A stretch of DNA of 35,272 nt. Source: Bacteroidales bacterium. Lineage in GTDB: Bacteria; Bacteroidota; Bacteroidia; Bacteroidales; UBA932. A program made the position numbers and the translations under genes. The stretch covers positions 1-35,272 of the forward strand of contig JAFUFS010000050.1 of the NCBI GenBank assembly GCA_017469745.1, in the 5' to 3' direction. Below, in pieces: positions 1 to 8,774 of this stretch. Within the stretch, counting starts at the first letter, position 1, and each line of letters starts with the position of its first letter. Under the pieces are notes generated by a model. It did not search any database. It was not told the origin of the DNA and was given only the letters and a program-made list of their open reading frames with translations.

Positions 1-651
1 GAGTATATCGCACGAAGTATAGCCATCGGAAACATCAAGGAACTAAACGTCATCGTAAAGGTAGACGAGGACGGTTCATTGGAGGCCCTTTCCGACTCTC
101 TCATCAAGCTCTCGACCGAGCAGGTGCGTGTCAATGTGATCCACAAGGCGGTCGGAGCCATCTCTGAGTCCGATGTGATCCTCGCCGAAGCTTCTGATGC
201 CGTCATCATCGGCTTCCAGGTCCGTCCTTCGACTGACGCCAGGAAGACTGCCGACGAGCAGGGCATCGAGATCCGTCTCTATTCCGTCATCTACGACGCC
301 ATCAATGATGTCAAGGACGGTATTGAAGGTATGCTTGAGCCTATCAAGAAGGAAGAGATCACCGGAACTGCCGAGGTCAAGCAGACCTTCAAGATTTCCA
401 AGGTCGGAACGATTGCAGGCTGCCTCGTCCGTGACGGAAAGATTGCCAAGACCGCCCAGTGCCGCCTCATCCGTGACGGTATCGTGGTCTACACCGGCGA
501 CATCGCCTCCCTCAAGAGGAACAAGGACGACGCCAAGGAGGTCTCTGCCGGGATGGAATGCGGAATCGGCATCGAGAAGTTCAACGACATCAAGGCAGGC
601 GACATGATCGAAGCCTTCGTCATAACCGAGATTAAGCAGACGCTCGATTAG
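1..651 (+). CDS. infB: Translation initiation factor IF-2, C-terminal part (5' truncated by window edge)
   Basis: The reading frame is open from base 1 to the TAG at 649-651, so only the last 216 residues are present and the GTPase domain lies outside the window. The visible part matches domains III and IV of bacterial IF-2, which bind the ribosome and carry formyl-Met-tRNA to the P site. Recognisable stretches are [15 protein letters not shown], the IIGFQVRP segment, [23 protein letters not shown], and the closing GDMIEAF. A TTG at 79 is only an internal codon. The next gene starts 8 bases downstream on the same strand. The initiator tRNA that IF-2 handles is encoded further along, at 15938. 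Family assignment is very secure. Confidence 0.97.
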   Translation, partial: EYIARSIAIGNIKELNVIVKVDEDGSLEALSDSLIKLSTEQVRVNVIHKAVGAISESDVILAEASDAVIIGFQVRPSTDARKTADEQGIEIRLYSVIYDAINDVKDGIEGMLEPIKKEEITGTAEVKQTFKISKVGTIAGCLVRDGKIAKTAQCRLIRDGIVVYTGDIASLKRNKDDAKEVSAGMECGIGIEKFNDIKAGDMIEAFVITEIKQTLD

Positions 652-658
652 CTTTTTT

Positions 659-2911
659 ATGAATACATTTCTAAAATCGGCGGCAACCATCCTGACCATA
701 GGGTTGGTTGCCGTTTCCTGCTCTCAGAAGTGGCAGGAAGAAGCAAAGGACGGGTACAACATTGTCACCCAGAAAAACGGCCGCACTCTTGGCTACAACC
801 CTTCTTCAGGAGTCACCCTTCTCACAAAGGGAGGCTATGCTTTCAAGGATCTCAACCGCAACGGCAAGCTGGATGTCTACGAGGACTGGCGCAAGGATCC
901 CGTGGCCCGTGCCAAGAACCTTGCTTCCCAACTCTCCATCGATGAGATTGCGGGAATGATGCTCTACAGCGGCCATCAGGCTGTCAACGGGCCGGAAATC
1001 ACTGACGCACAGCGTAAATTCCTCAAGGAAGACAATCTCAGGGCCGTCTTGATGACGCGGGTGTCTTCTCCTGCAGATGCTGCAAGGTGGAACAACAACG
1101 TGCAGGCCTTCGTCGAAGGACTGGGCCACGGTGTCCCTGCCAACAATTCCTCGGATCCAAGGCACGGAGCCCAGGCCACTGCCGAGTTTGACGCAGGTAA
1201 CGGAGGTGCGATCTCCATGTGGCCCTCGAGCCTTGGAATGGCGGCTACCTTCGATCCTGCTCTCGTTGAAGAGTTCGGAAGGATCGCGTCCAAGGAATAT
1301 CGTGCCCTTGGCATTGCCACGGCTCTTTCACCTCAGATCGACCTTGCGACGGAGCCTCGCTGGAGCCGTTTCAACGGCACTTTCGGTGAGGACCCTGAAC
1401 TCGACATCGACATGGCCAGGGCCTATGTGGATGGCTTCCAGACTTCCGAAGGAGAAGCTGAGATCGGCGGTGGATGGGGATTTGAATCCGTCAATGCCAT
1501 GATCAAACACTGGCCTTCAGGAGGCCCTGAAGAGGGTGGACGAGACGCTCACTACAGCTACGGAAAATATGCTGTCTATCCCGGCGGCAATTTCGCAACC
1601 CAGATCCGTCCTTTCACCGAGGGAGCTCTTAAACTCTCCGGCAAGACAGGGATGGCTTCCGCAGTCATGCCGTATTACACCATATCCTGGAACCAGGATC
1701 CTTCTGGCGCCAATGCGGGCAACAGCTACAACAAATACATAATCACCGACCTCCTTCGCGACACCTACGGCTTCGACGGGGTCGTCTGCACTGACTGGAA
1801 CATAACCAAGGACTACGCCCATGTCGAGGGCTTTGAAGGCAAGTGCTGGGGAATGGAGACACTCTCCGAGTCCGAGCGCCACTTCAAGGTCATCGAAGCC
1901 GGAGTGGACCAGTTCGGCGGCAACAATGAGAAGGGACCGGTTCTCGACGCCTACAAGATGTGGATCGATAAGTACGGCGAGGCAAGCGCCCGTGAGCGTT
2001 TCGAGACTTCCGCCGTCCGCCTCCTCCTCAACAGCTTCCGTACCGGCCTGTTCGAGAATCCTTACCTGGATCCTTCTGAGACCGGGAAGGTTGTCGGAAA
2101 TCCTGAATTCATGGCTGCCGGTTACCAGGCTCAGCTCAAGTCCATAGTCATGCTCAAGAACCATGGAAATGTCCTGCCTCAGAAGAGCAGGCTCAAGGTT
2201 TTCATTCCCAAGTACTATGAGGAGGCCCGCCGCGGCATGTTCGGAGGCCAGGCCGCCCAGGGACGCTGGGTAGACCCCGTGGCTGATGCAATGGTGGACA
2301 AATATTACGAGAAGGTCGATGATCCCAGGGAGGCCGATTTTGCGATCGTGTTCATCAATGCTCCTGCTTCAGGCAGCGGTTACAGCGTGGCTGACCGCGA
2401 GAAGGGTAGGAACGGCTACGTCCCGATCAGCCTCCAGTACGAGGATTACACTGCTGAATATGCCCGTGAGACCAGCATTGCCGGAGGAGATCCGCTCGAG
2501 GCTTTCACCAACCGCTCCTACAAGGGCAAGACTGTCTCCACCTCCAACAAGTCCCACATGCAGCTGGTACGCGACACCCGCAAGGTCATGGGCTCCAAGC
2601 CGGTGATCACAGTCGTCAGTATCTCCAGGCCTATGGTCATGAGTGAGATCGAGGGCTATTCCGACGCTATCCTCCTTTCGTTCGGCGTGCAGAACCAGGC
2701 CGTCCTTGAGACTGTCTGCGGAGCTTCAGAGCCTTCCGGTCTGCTGCCTATGCAGCTCCCTTCCGACATGAAAACCGTCGAGGAGCAGTTCGAGGACGTC
2801 CCGCGTGACATGGACTGCCATGTCGATGCTGATGGTCACAAGTATGACTTCGCTTTCGGCATGAACTGGTCAGGAGTCATCGACGACGCACGTGTAAAGA
2901 AATACAGATAA
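659..2911 (+). CDS. Glycoside hydrolase family 3 beta-glucosidase-like lipoprotein
   Basis: This 750-residue protein begins with a lipoprotein signal peptide: basic start, hydrophobic run, and a VAVSC lipobox with Cys21. It is therefore probably anchored in the periplasm or outer membrane. The catalytic GH3 domain follows. It contains the conserved RFNGTFGEDPEL-type stretch near residue 240 and the nucleophile motif GFDGVVCTDW, in which Asp379 is the expected catalytic nucleophile. A C-terminal (alpha/beta)6 sandwich-like domain follows, ending in a FAFGMNWSG pattern typical of GH3 enzymes. Expected chemistry is exo-acting release of terminal beta-linked sugars, probably glucose or xylose; the substrate cannot be read from the sequence. 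ATG at 659 is only 8 bases after infB, so it could be co-transcribed with infB. The next gene faces it. Confidence 0.9.
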   Translation: MNTFLKSAATILTIGLVAVSCSQKWQEEAKDGYNIVTQKNGRTLGYNPSSGVTLLTKGGYAFKDLNRNGKLDVYEDWRKDPVARAKNLASQLSIDEIAGMMLYSGHQAVNGPEITDAQRKFLKEDNLRAVLMTRVSSPADAARWNNNVQAFVEGLGHGVPANNSSDPRHGAQATAEFDAGNGGAISMWPSSLGMAATFDPALVEEFGRIASKEYRALGIATALSPQIDLATEPRWSRFNGTFGEDPELDIDMARAYVDGFQTSEGEAEIGGGWGFESVNAMIKHWPSGGPEEGGRDAHYSYGKYAVYPGGNFATQIRPFTEGALKLSGKTGMASAVMPYYTISWNQDPSGANAGNSYNKYIITDLLRDTYGFDGVVCTDWNITKDYAHVEGFEGKCWGMETLSESERHFKVIEAGVDQFGGNNEKGPVLDAYKMWIDKYGEASARERFETSAVRLLLNSFRTGLFENPYLDPSETGKVVGNPEFMAAGYQAQLKSIVMLKNHGNVLPQKSRLKVFIPKYYEEARRGMFGGQAAQGRWVDPVADAMVDKYYEKVDDPREADFAIVFINAPASGSGYSVADREKGRNGYVPISLQYEDYTAEYARETSIAGGDPLEAFTNRSYKGKTVSTSNKSHMQLVRDTRKVMGSKPVITVVSISRPMVMSEIEGYSDAILLSFGVQNQAVLETVCGASEPSGLLPMQLPSDMKTVEEQFEDVPRDMDCHVDADGHKYDFAFGMNWSGVIDDARVKKYR

Positions 2912-2925
2912 TACCTGGCAATATG

Positions 2926-2965
2926 AAAAGGACACTTGTCTCAGGCCTGGCCCTCGTCCTTTTTT
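2926..2965 (+). terminator. Possible hairpin terminator between convergent genes
   Basis: AAAAGGAC (2926-2933) and GTCCTTTT (2956-2963) can form an 8-bp stem, continued by a T run to 2965. The loop is 22 bases and holds a small AGGCCT palindrome. It lies 14 bases after the stop of the GH3 gene and just before the 3' end of the opposing membrane-protein gene. The long loop makes it weaker than a classic terminator. The same bases also form an ATG-led, signal-peptide-like start at 2923 that runs straight into the antisense of the neighbouring gene. Confidence 0.4.
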
Positions 2966-2976
2966 CAAGCATTCTT

Positions 2977-4665
2977 CTAGAATCTCCAGCCAATGGTGGC
3001 GGTGATGTCGTAGCGCTCCCTCTTGTTGAGGATCATGGGCGATGCGTAGTCGCTCAGATAGTCGGCGTACGGGGAGATGTACTCGTCGGAGAAGGAGGTC
3101 AGCCTGGCGGCCAGGTCGGCGAAGAAGGAACCCTTCGATGAATATCCAAGTCCTACGGAGAAGGCATTGATATTGTCGTGGAGGGTCGTCATGCCGCTGT
3201 ATTCAGGAGTGGTCGTGAAGTTGTAACCAGCCCTGATGGCCATCTCGGGTACCGGCTTGAACTCTGCGCCCAGCCTTACCATGTGGGATATTCCCATGCA
3301 GTTCTTGATCTCCCTGTTGAGGTCGTCAAAGGAGTTGCTCCAGTTGCTGTCCCTCTCCATGAATTTCATCGAGCTGTAGTCCGTCATCTCGTAGTCGGCG
3401 CTCAGGAGGGCCATACCCATGAATGTGTAGGCAAGTCCGGCGTTGACCCTGTAAGGTGTGCGGAGCCTGTAGGAGAAGTTGCCTTCAGGTGAAGTGGCTT
3501 CTCCGTCGTAGGAAGAATTCTGGTAGTGGACGTCGACTGCCTGGCGCCAGATCTCATCCACGAACAGGGTCGTAGGAGTCTGGATGGCTGCACCCAGGCG
3601 GAGACCTTCGGCAGGCAGGGCGATGAAGCCGATCTTGCCGTAGACTCCTGCTCCGTCAGCTGAATAGGAATAGCGTGAACGGTAGTCAGTGAAGTAGGTG
3701 GTTGCATTGTCGTAGTCGATCTGGAAGTCAGAAGGATCGACAGCAGCCTCCTTGAAGTACTCGTCGTAGTTGTAGTCGAGAGTCGTGATTCCGAGGTTCA
3801 GTCCGAGGAAGAACCTGTTGTTGAAATTGAATCCGAGGTTGAGCAGGGCGTCATACTTGCTTCCTGTGACCTTGCGTCCGTAGGACTGGTTCAGGGGGCC
3901 GCCCATGAAGATGTCGTAGATGTAATTGCCGTACTGGTCACGCTCACCGGTGTTGGAGAAACCTTCAGTGGCGGCGATGTAGCGGTAGTAGTAGTCAGGA
4001 TCGTTGATGTCTCCGTAGTTGGAGATGGCACCGGCCTGAGCGTTGGCAACTACGTTCCAGGGTGCATAAAGACCCCTGTCGTCGGCATTGTGATAGGCGT
4101 GGCTCCAGTCGTCGATATCGCTTCCCTTGGCATCACGGTAGCCGTTGAGGAAGTCGATGTCGTAGCCGTCGGCATCCACTGCCATCGAGCTCTGGTAGCT
4201 GGTCCTGTCATTCTGCCCTCCGCCCAGCATCTGTCCGGCGAAATTGTTGGTGGCGTTGACCACGAATCCGTAGGTCATTGCAACCAGACCGCTTCTGTTG
4301 CCGGTGGGCATGTTGATGGTGACTCCGATGTTCGGCACGGTGAACTTTGACAGGTTCTTACCTATTTCATTGGAATAGGTGTCTGTGCCGTTCACGGGAT
4401 AGGCGCTCCAGGACGACTTCATCGAGCTTATCGACACGTTGGGTGTGAAGGTGAACTGCGAGAAGTTGTACACTGCCGATCCGGCGGGATTGAGCCCGAT
4501 GGAGCCGAGGTCTCCGCCGACAGCTGTCATGGCGTTGCCCATACCAATGGACCTTGCGGTGCCAAAGTAGTTGTTCTGGCTGAAAGTCAGTCCGTCGTAC
4601 ATCGTCTGAGCCCCTGCGGCGACCGCAGACAGCATCAGGGTTATTGCGATAAAGGTCTTTTTCAT
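2977..4665 (-). CDS. OmpP1/FadL-like outer-membrane beta-barrel protein
   Basis: This 562-residue protein has a clear signal peptide (MKKTFIAITLMLSAVAAGAQ). The mature N-terminus contains the pattern TARSIGMGNAMTAVGGDLGSIGLNPAG, which is characteristic of the OmpP1/FadL/TodX hydrophobic-compound transporter superfamily. The rest is rich in alternating aromatic and polar residues with many Tyr/Asn/Gly turns, as expected for a long barrel, and it ends in an aromatic residue (GWRF), the usual outer-membrane C-terminal signature. Likely role is uptake of hydrophobic molecules or another barrel function in the outer membrane; the substrate is unknown. It lies 59 bases downstream of the low-complexity lipoprotein gene on the same strand. 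A TATCTTAT box just before the ATG may be its own weak -7 element. Confidence 0.85.
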   Translation of the reverse strand: MKKTFIAITLMLSAVAAGAQTMYDGLTFSQNNYFGTARSIGMGNAMTAVGGDLGSIGLNPAGSAVYNFSQFTFTPNVSISSMKSSWSAYPVNGTDTYSNEIGKNLSKFTVPNIGVTINMPTGNRSGLVAMTYGFVVNATNNFAGQMLGGGQNDRTSYQSSMAVDADGYDIDFLNGYRDAKGSDIDDWSHAYHNADDRGLYAPWNVVANAQAGAISNYGDINDPDYYYRYIAATEGFSNTGERDQYGNYIYDIFMGGPLNQSYGRKVTGSKYDALLNLGFNFNNRFFLGLNLGITTLDYNYDEYFKEAAVDPSDFQIDYDNATTYFTDYRSRYSYSADGAGVYGKIGFIALPAEGLRLGAAIQTPTTLFVDEIWRQAVDVHYQNSSYDGEATSPEGNFSYRLRTPYRVNAGLAYTFMGMALLSADYEMTDYSSMKFMERDSNWSNSFDDLNREIKNCMGISHMVRLGAEFKPVPEMAIRAGYNFTTTPEYSGMTTLHDNINAFSVGLGYSSKGSFFADLAARLTSFSDEYISPYADYLSDYASPMILNKRERYDITATIGWRF

Positions 4666-4724
4666 TTCGATAAGATATTAATAGTTTAAATCAGGATTAC
4701 GGTTTTTAAGTGAGAGGGAAGATT

Positions 4725-5990
4725 CTACCTCCTGCCGCCTCCGCCGCTGCTTCTTCCACCGCCACCGCCGCTTGAACCGCCGCCGCTGTAGCCACCGCCA
4801 CCGCCGCTTGAACCGCCGCCGCTGTAGCCACCGCCACCGCTGTAGCCGCCTGAGCTTCTGGAGGAGCTGCTGGAAGAGTAGCTGCCTGAAGTGCTGTAGG
4901 AGCGGTTGCTGGATGATCTGTAGCTGCCGTTGCTGGAGCTGGAAGACCTGGTGGTGGAAGAAGAAGTCGACGGTCTGCTGTAGGTCGTTGTGGACGGCCT
5001 GCTGTAGGTCGTGGAACGGGATGAAGATGAACGGTTGTAGCCGGTCGAAGAAGACCTGGTGTTGCTGCTGGCTGCAGCAGAGGATGACCTTACAGTTGCC
5101 CCGCTGGTCCTGGGTGCCCTGCTGACGGAAGAGATCGAAGACCTCGTGCCTGCAGCTGTGCCGGAAGACCTGGTGGCTGTGGAGGACCTGGTGGTGGCTG
5201 CTCCAGCCCTTGACCTGGTCATGGAAGAACTCCTCATGCCTGCGCTTCTGGAAACTGAACCGATGCCGCTCCTGGTGCTGGATCCCGTGGTGGCAACCCT
5301 GGGCCTGTAGACCCTGTCACCTCCGCCGAATCCGATGTTGCCCCAGTGGTTGACATGACCCCATCCGTGATAGTGCCAGCCGTAGCCGCCATACCATCCG
5401 CTGTAGTACCAGGGATCATACCATCCCCATCCGCTGTACCAACCGCCGTAGTACCAGGGATCAAAGTACCAAGGATCGTAGAACCAAGGGTCATACCATC
5501 CGCCGTACCATGCATAGTGATGATAGTAAGGACGGTAGAACCAGGGATCGTACCATCCGCCATAGTACCAGGGGTTCATGCCCCAGTAGATGGAGGAGTA
5601 GAAAGGACGGTGCCAGGAATACCATGATGAGGCGTACCAAGGCTGGTAGGCAGCCCAGGTGTCCCATCCGTTGTCATAGAGATAGACGGACGTCGTGTTC
5701 TCGTTCTTGTTGAAATCTATCTTGGCCACCTTGTCATTCGGGATGAACAGGGTGTCGACTTTCTCACCGCTCTTCATGAAGATCGGCGAGCTCTTCGTCT
5801 TGGCCACAAGAAGATCGGTCTCCTGCTGGTCTTCAGCTGAGATGGCGACCTCTCCTGTCATGGTGTCAGGAGTATAGTAGATTCCGTCCTGATACTTCTG
5901 TCCGGAAGTATCTTTAGCGTACTGCGCTGCTGAACCGCACGATGTCAGTGCCAGAAGCGTCGAGAAGAAAAGGATTGTGCGTGTTTTCAT
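4725..5990 (-). CDS. Low-complexity lipoprotein with Trp/Tyr-rich and Ser/Gly-rich repeat regions
   Basis: I place the start at the ATG at 5990, not at an in-frame ATG 54 bases upstream. An AGGAG sequence lies 9 bases before 5990, and translation there gives a clean lipoprotein signal (MKTRTILFFSTLLALTSCG). The product is 421 residues. After about 100 ordinary residues, including a VDTLFIPNDKVAKI stretch, comes a block of roughly 100 residues dominated by Trp, Tyr, Gly, Pro and Asp in WYDPWFY/YYGGWY units. A basic Ser/Thr/Arg tract follows, then a Gly-rich tail containing a 12-residue repeat. Similar proteins occur in Bacteroides, sometimes misnamed vitellogenin-like; their function is unknown to me. 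A surface-exposed, adhesive or cell-wall-associated role is only a guess. The gene is divergent from proS. Confidence 0.85.
   Translation of the reverse strand: MKTRTILFFSTLLALTSCGSAAQYAKDTSGQKYQDGIYYTPDTMTGEVAISAEDQQETDLLVAKTKSSPIFMKSGEKVDTLFIPNDKVAKIDFNKNENTTSVYLYDNGWDTWAAYQPWYASSWYSWHRPFYSSIYWGMNPWYYGGWYDPWFYRPYYHHYAWYGGWYDPWFYDPWYFDPWYYGGWYSGWGWYDPWYYSGWYGGYGWHYHGWGHVNHWGNIGFGGGDRVYRPRVATTGSSTRSGIGSVSRSAGMRSSSMTRSRAGAATTRSSTATRSSGTAAGTRSSISSVSRAPRTSGATVRSSSAAASSNTRSSSTGYNRSSSSRSTTYSRPSTTTYSRPSTSSSTTRSSSSSNGSYRSSSNRSYSTSGSYSSSSSSRSSGGYSGGGGYSGGGSSGGGGGYSGGGSSGGGGGRSSGGGGRR
4756..4827 (-). repeat. Two tandem 36-bp repeats in the Gly-rich tail
   Basis: Positions 4756-4791 and 4792-4827 are two consecutive copies of the same 36-bp unit, followed by a partial third copy. 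Each unit encodes 12 residues of the Gly/Ser/Tyr type (GGYSGGGSSGGG-like). The unit length is a multiple of three, so copy-number change would lengthen or shorten the protein tail without breaking the frame. Confidence 0.85.
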
Positions 5991-6032
5991 TTTTGAATCT
6001 CCTATAATTTGACAATAAATTCGTAACTTCGC

Positions 6033-6051
6033 TACCGCTTTCAATGCGGTA
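6033..6051. promoter_or_regulatory. Small inverted repeat in the divergent lipoprotein/proS intergenic region
   Basis: TACCGC (6033-6038) and GCGGTA (6046-6051) are perfect 6-bp inverted arms around a 7-base spacer. They sit in the AT-rich 159-bp gap between the start of the low-complexity lipoprotein (5990, minus) and proS (6150, plus). The repeat lies 43 bases upstream of the lipoprotein start, where an operator or a 5'-leader hairpin could be. I see no convincing full promoter on either strand here, so the role is unproven. Confidence 0.35.
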
Positions 6052-6149
6052 CGTTTTATTAATGTTTTTCAATAAACAATATCCGTGCCGAATGTAAAAT
6101 TGCACAATATTAACAATAATTGACAAGAACAGCAAACTAATATTCTGAC

Positions 6150-7628
6150 ATGGCAAAGGAAGTAACGAAGAGGTCTGAGAACTATTCTCAGTGGTATAAT
6201 GACTTGGTAGTGAAGGCGGATCTGGCGGAGCAGTCTCCCGTCAGGGGATGCATGGTCATCAAGCCTTACGGCTATGCGATCTGGGAGAAAATGCAGCGTG
6301 CCCTTGACGACATGTTCAAGGAGACCGGTGCAGTGAACGCCTATTTCCCTCTCTTCATCCCTAAGTCATTCTTCAGCCGTGAGGCCGAGCATGTGGCAGG
6401 ATTCGCAAAGGAGTGCGCAATCGTGACCCATCACCGTCTGATGAACGATCCTGACGGAAAGGGCGTCGTCGTGGATCCTGAGGCCAAGCTCGAAGAGGAA
6501 CTCATCGTCAGGCCTACTTCCGAGACCATCATCTGGAGCACCTACAAGAATTGGATCAAGTCCTGGAGGGACCTTCCCATCATGTGCAACCAGTGGGCCA
6601 ACGTCGTCCGCTGGGAGATGCGCACCAGGCTTTTCCTCCGTACCGCCGAATTCCTCTGGCAGGAAGGTCACACCGCCCATGCCACCGCCCAGGAGGCTAT
6701 GGAAGAGGCCGAAAGGATGGTCCAGGTCTATGCCAAGTTTGCCCGTGAATATATGGCCCTCCCTGTGATCGTCGGTCACAAGAGCCCCAACGAGCGTTTC
6801 GCCGGAGCCCTCGACACCCTCACCATAGAGGGAATGATGCAGGACGGAAAGGCCCTGCAGGCTGGTACTTCCCACTTCCTCGGCCAGAATTTCGCCAAGT
6901 CCTTCGACGTACAGTACACTGACAAGGAAGGTCAGATGCAGTACGTCTGGGCAACTTCATGGGGCGTGTCCACCCGTCTGATGGGTGCCCTCGTCATGGC
7001 CCACGGAGATGACAATGGTCTCGTCCTTCCTCCGAAGCTTGCTCCTATCCAGGTTGTGATGGTCCCCATATTCAAGACTGAAGAAGAGCAGTCCAGGATC
7101 CTGGAGAAGATGACGGAACTCAAGAAGGCCCTCGAGGCCGAAGGCCATAGCGTGAAGATTGACGACCGGGACAACCTGCGTCCGGGCTTCAAATTTGCAG
7201 AGTGGGAGCTCAAGGGAGTTCCCGTGCGCCTTGCCATGGGCCCGCGTGACCTTGACAACGGTACCGTGGAAGTACACCGCAGGGACACTCTGGAAAAGCA
7301 GACAGTAGCCCTCGAAGGGCTCGACAAGAGTATTGCTTCCCTTTTGGACGACATCCAGGCCAACATCTACAAGAAGGCCTTCGACTTCCGTGAGGCTAAC
7401 GTGGAGAAGTGCGACAGCTGGGATGAGTTCAAGGAAAAGATCGGCACCGGCAAGTTCCTTCTCTGCCATTGGGACGGTACTGCCGAGACCGAGCAGGCTA
7501 TCAAGGATGCCACCAAGGCTACAATCAGGTGCATCCCCGTGGACAGCTTCGTGTGCGAAGAGGAGGGTAAGGACATCTTCTCCGGCAAGCCTTCGAAGCA
7601 AAGGGTGGTGTTCGCCATCTCCTACTAG
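6150..7628 (+). CDS. proS: Prolyl-tRNA synthetase, archaeal/eukaryotic-type (ProS type 3)
   Basis: This enzyme attaches proline to tRNA-Pro using ATP in the cytoplasm. At 492 residues it has the short form without the bacterial editing insertion. The order is motif 1 ([20 protein letters not shown], about 38-57), the RPTSE proline/ATP-site motif (121-125), motif 2 ([21 protein letters not shown], from 154), motif 3 near [19 protein letters not shown], and an anticodon-binding domain from about residue 300. The C-terminal extension ends in Tyr (VFAISY), as is typical of the type 3 enzymes. This ProS form is common in Bacteroidota. The next + gene begins 18 bases later. Confidence 0.97.
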   Translation: MAKEVTKRSENYSQWYNDLVVKADLAEQSPVRGCMVIKPYGYAIWEKMQRALDDMFKETGAVNAYFPLFIPKSFFSREAEHVAGFAKECAIVTHHRLMNDPDGKGVVVDPEAKLEEELIVRPTSETIIWSTYKNWIKSWRDLPIMCNQWANVVRWEMRTRLFLRTAEFLWQEGHTAHATAQEAMEEAERMVQVYAKFAREYMALPVIVGHKSPNERFAGALDTLTIEGMMQDGKALQAGTSHFLGQNFAKSFDVQYTDKEGQMQYVWATSWGVSTRLMGALVMAHGDDNGLVLPPKLAPIQVVMVPIFKTEEEQSRILEKMTELKKALEAEGHSVKIDDRDNLRPGFKFAEWELKGVPVRLAMGPRDLDNGTVEVHRRDTLEKQTVALEGLDKSIASLLDDIQANIYKKAFDFREANVEKCDSWDEFKEKIGTGKFLLCHWDGTAETEQAIKDATKATIRCIPVDSFVCEEEGKDIFSGKPSKQRVVFAISY

Positions 7629-7646
7629 AATCGCAGAAACTATAAA

Positions 7647-8762
7647 ATGAACTTCATGAGACGTATTTTCAGTTATTCCTTGACGGTCTTGGCCTTCGTC
7701 CTAGCCTGCAGCAATTCATTCGCCCAGGACGACAAGACCAAGAAGGATGCCCAGACAGCAGCTGCCGAAGCTGCAAAAATGCTTGCTGACACCCCTGAGA
7801 CGGTGGTCGCCCCTCCCAAGCCGGTCTATTGGACCAACAACCTTACGACTACTCTCAATTTCGCCCAGACCAGTTTTACCAGCTGGGCCGCCGGTGGAAA
7901 CAACAACTACACCCTCAACTCCATCATTCGTGGCAACGCCAACTGGGCAAAGGGAAAGCAGTACTGGAACAACCATCTCGAGTTCGACTACGGCTTCCTT
8001 TATTCACAGGACAAGCCGATCCTCCAGAAGAACGTTGACAGGACCTTCATCACCAGCACCTGGGGCTACAAGGTCAAGGAAAAGCTGAACTATACGGCCA
8101 CCTTCACCTTCCTCAACCAAGCCGCAAACGGTTGGAACTATCCCACTCCTTCAACCGAGGACGGAGAAGAGCCTACCGCAAAGGAATGGCGGAATGCCAG
8201 GATCCTCAGATCCGGCTTCATGTCTCCCGCCTACATAACTTTGGGACTTGGTATCGCGTGGGTCCCCAACAAATGGCTCACCGTCAACTTTGCGCCCCTT
8301 ACCGGTAGTTCCACTATCGTAGGAATCGAGAAACTGAGGAAGAATTACGGTATGTCCAGGAAGAAGAAGTTCGAGGACACCGAACTCTATCCTGACCAGA
8401 AGGACGAAGCGGGCATCTACATCACTACCGGCAATTATTATCGTCCTTCAACCTTCGCCCTGGGTGCCCAACTGACCACCAACGTCAAGTTCAAGGTCAA
8501 CGACAAGTTCGATGTCAACAGCAACCTGATCCTCTTTTCGAACTATCTGAAGAATCCGCAGAACTTCCGTACCAACTGGGACAACACCATCATCTGGAGG
8601 CTCAACAAGTTCTTCTCCCTGAACCTTACGACCAACCTTATCTACGACGACACGATCCTTATTTTCGACGACGTAGAAAAGTATCCCAACGGTCATAAGA
8701 CCATTCAGCTTAAGGAAGGCATGCAGTTAGGCTTCACCTATTCCTTCTCGAACAAGAAATAA
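7647..8762 (+). CDS. DUF3078 family outer-membrane-type protein
   Basis: This 371-residue protein starts with a signal peptide (MRRIFSYSLTVLAFVLACSNSFAQ, counting from the second Met). The conserved core is recognisable as DUF3078: FAQTSFTSWAAGGNNNYTLN, then the WNNHLEFDYGF segment, then repeated aromatic beta-strand-like stretches that end in LGFTYSFSNKK. The pattern suggests a beta-barrel in the outer membrane. The biological function of DUF3078 is not established. It sits between proS and tilS with gaps of 18 and 12 bases, so the three may be one transcript. ATG at 7647 is used; ATG at 7656 is an equally possible start. Confidence 0.85.
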   Translation: MNFMRRIFSYSLTVLAFVLACSNSFAQDDKTKKDAQTAAAEAAKMLADTPETVVAPPKPVYWTNNLTTTLNFAQTSFTSWAAGGNNNYTLNSIIRGNANWAKGKQYWNNHLEFDYGFLYSQDKPILQKNVDRTFITSTWGYKVKEKLNYTATFTFLNQAANGWNYPTPSTEDGEEPTAKEWRNARILRSGFMSPAYITLGLGIAWVPNKWLTVNFAPLTGSSTIVGIEKLRKNYGMSRKKKFEDTELYPDQKDEAGIYITTGNYYRPSTFALGAQLTTNVKFKVNDKFDVNSNLILFSNYLKNPQNFRTNWDNTIIWRLNKFFSLNLTTNLIYDDTILIFDDVEKYPNGHKTIQLKEGMQLGFTYSFSNKK

Positions 8763-8774
8763 CCTTCCCGGATC

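Noticed and set aside
76..699. 207-codon minus frame opposite infB
   Set aside because: Codes for an Asp/Leu/Val-rich shadow protein on the opposite strand of an obvious infB; no family pattern.
2923..3141. 72-codon + frame with a signal-like start
   Set aside because: Beyond the first 17 codons it is the antisense of the membrane-protein gene at 2977-4665; kept only as a possible stub and terminator.
5370..5600. Regularly spaced similar units that could suggest a CRISPR array
   Set aside because: The units are irregular, in frame, and encode the Trp/Tyr-rich part of a lipoprotein; no constant repeat with unique spacers.
6001..6149. Full promoters for proS or the divergent lipoprotein
   Set aside because: AT-rich region was searched for TTTG and TAnnTTTG at correct spacing on both strands; only partial matches were found.
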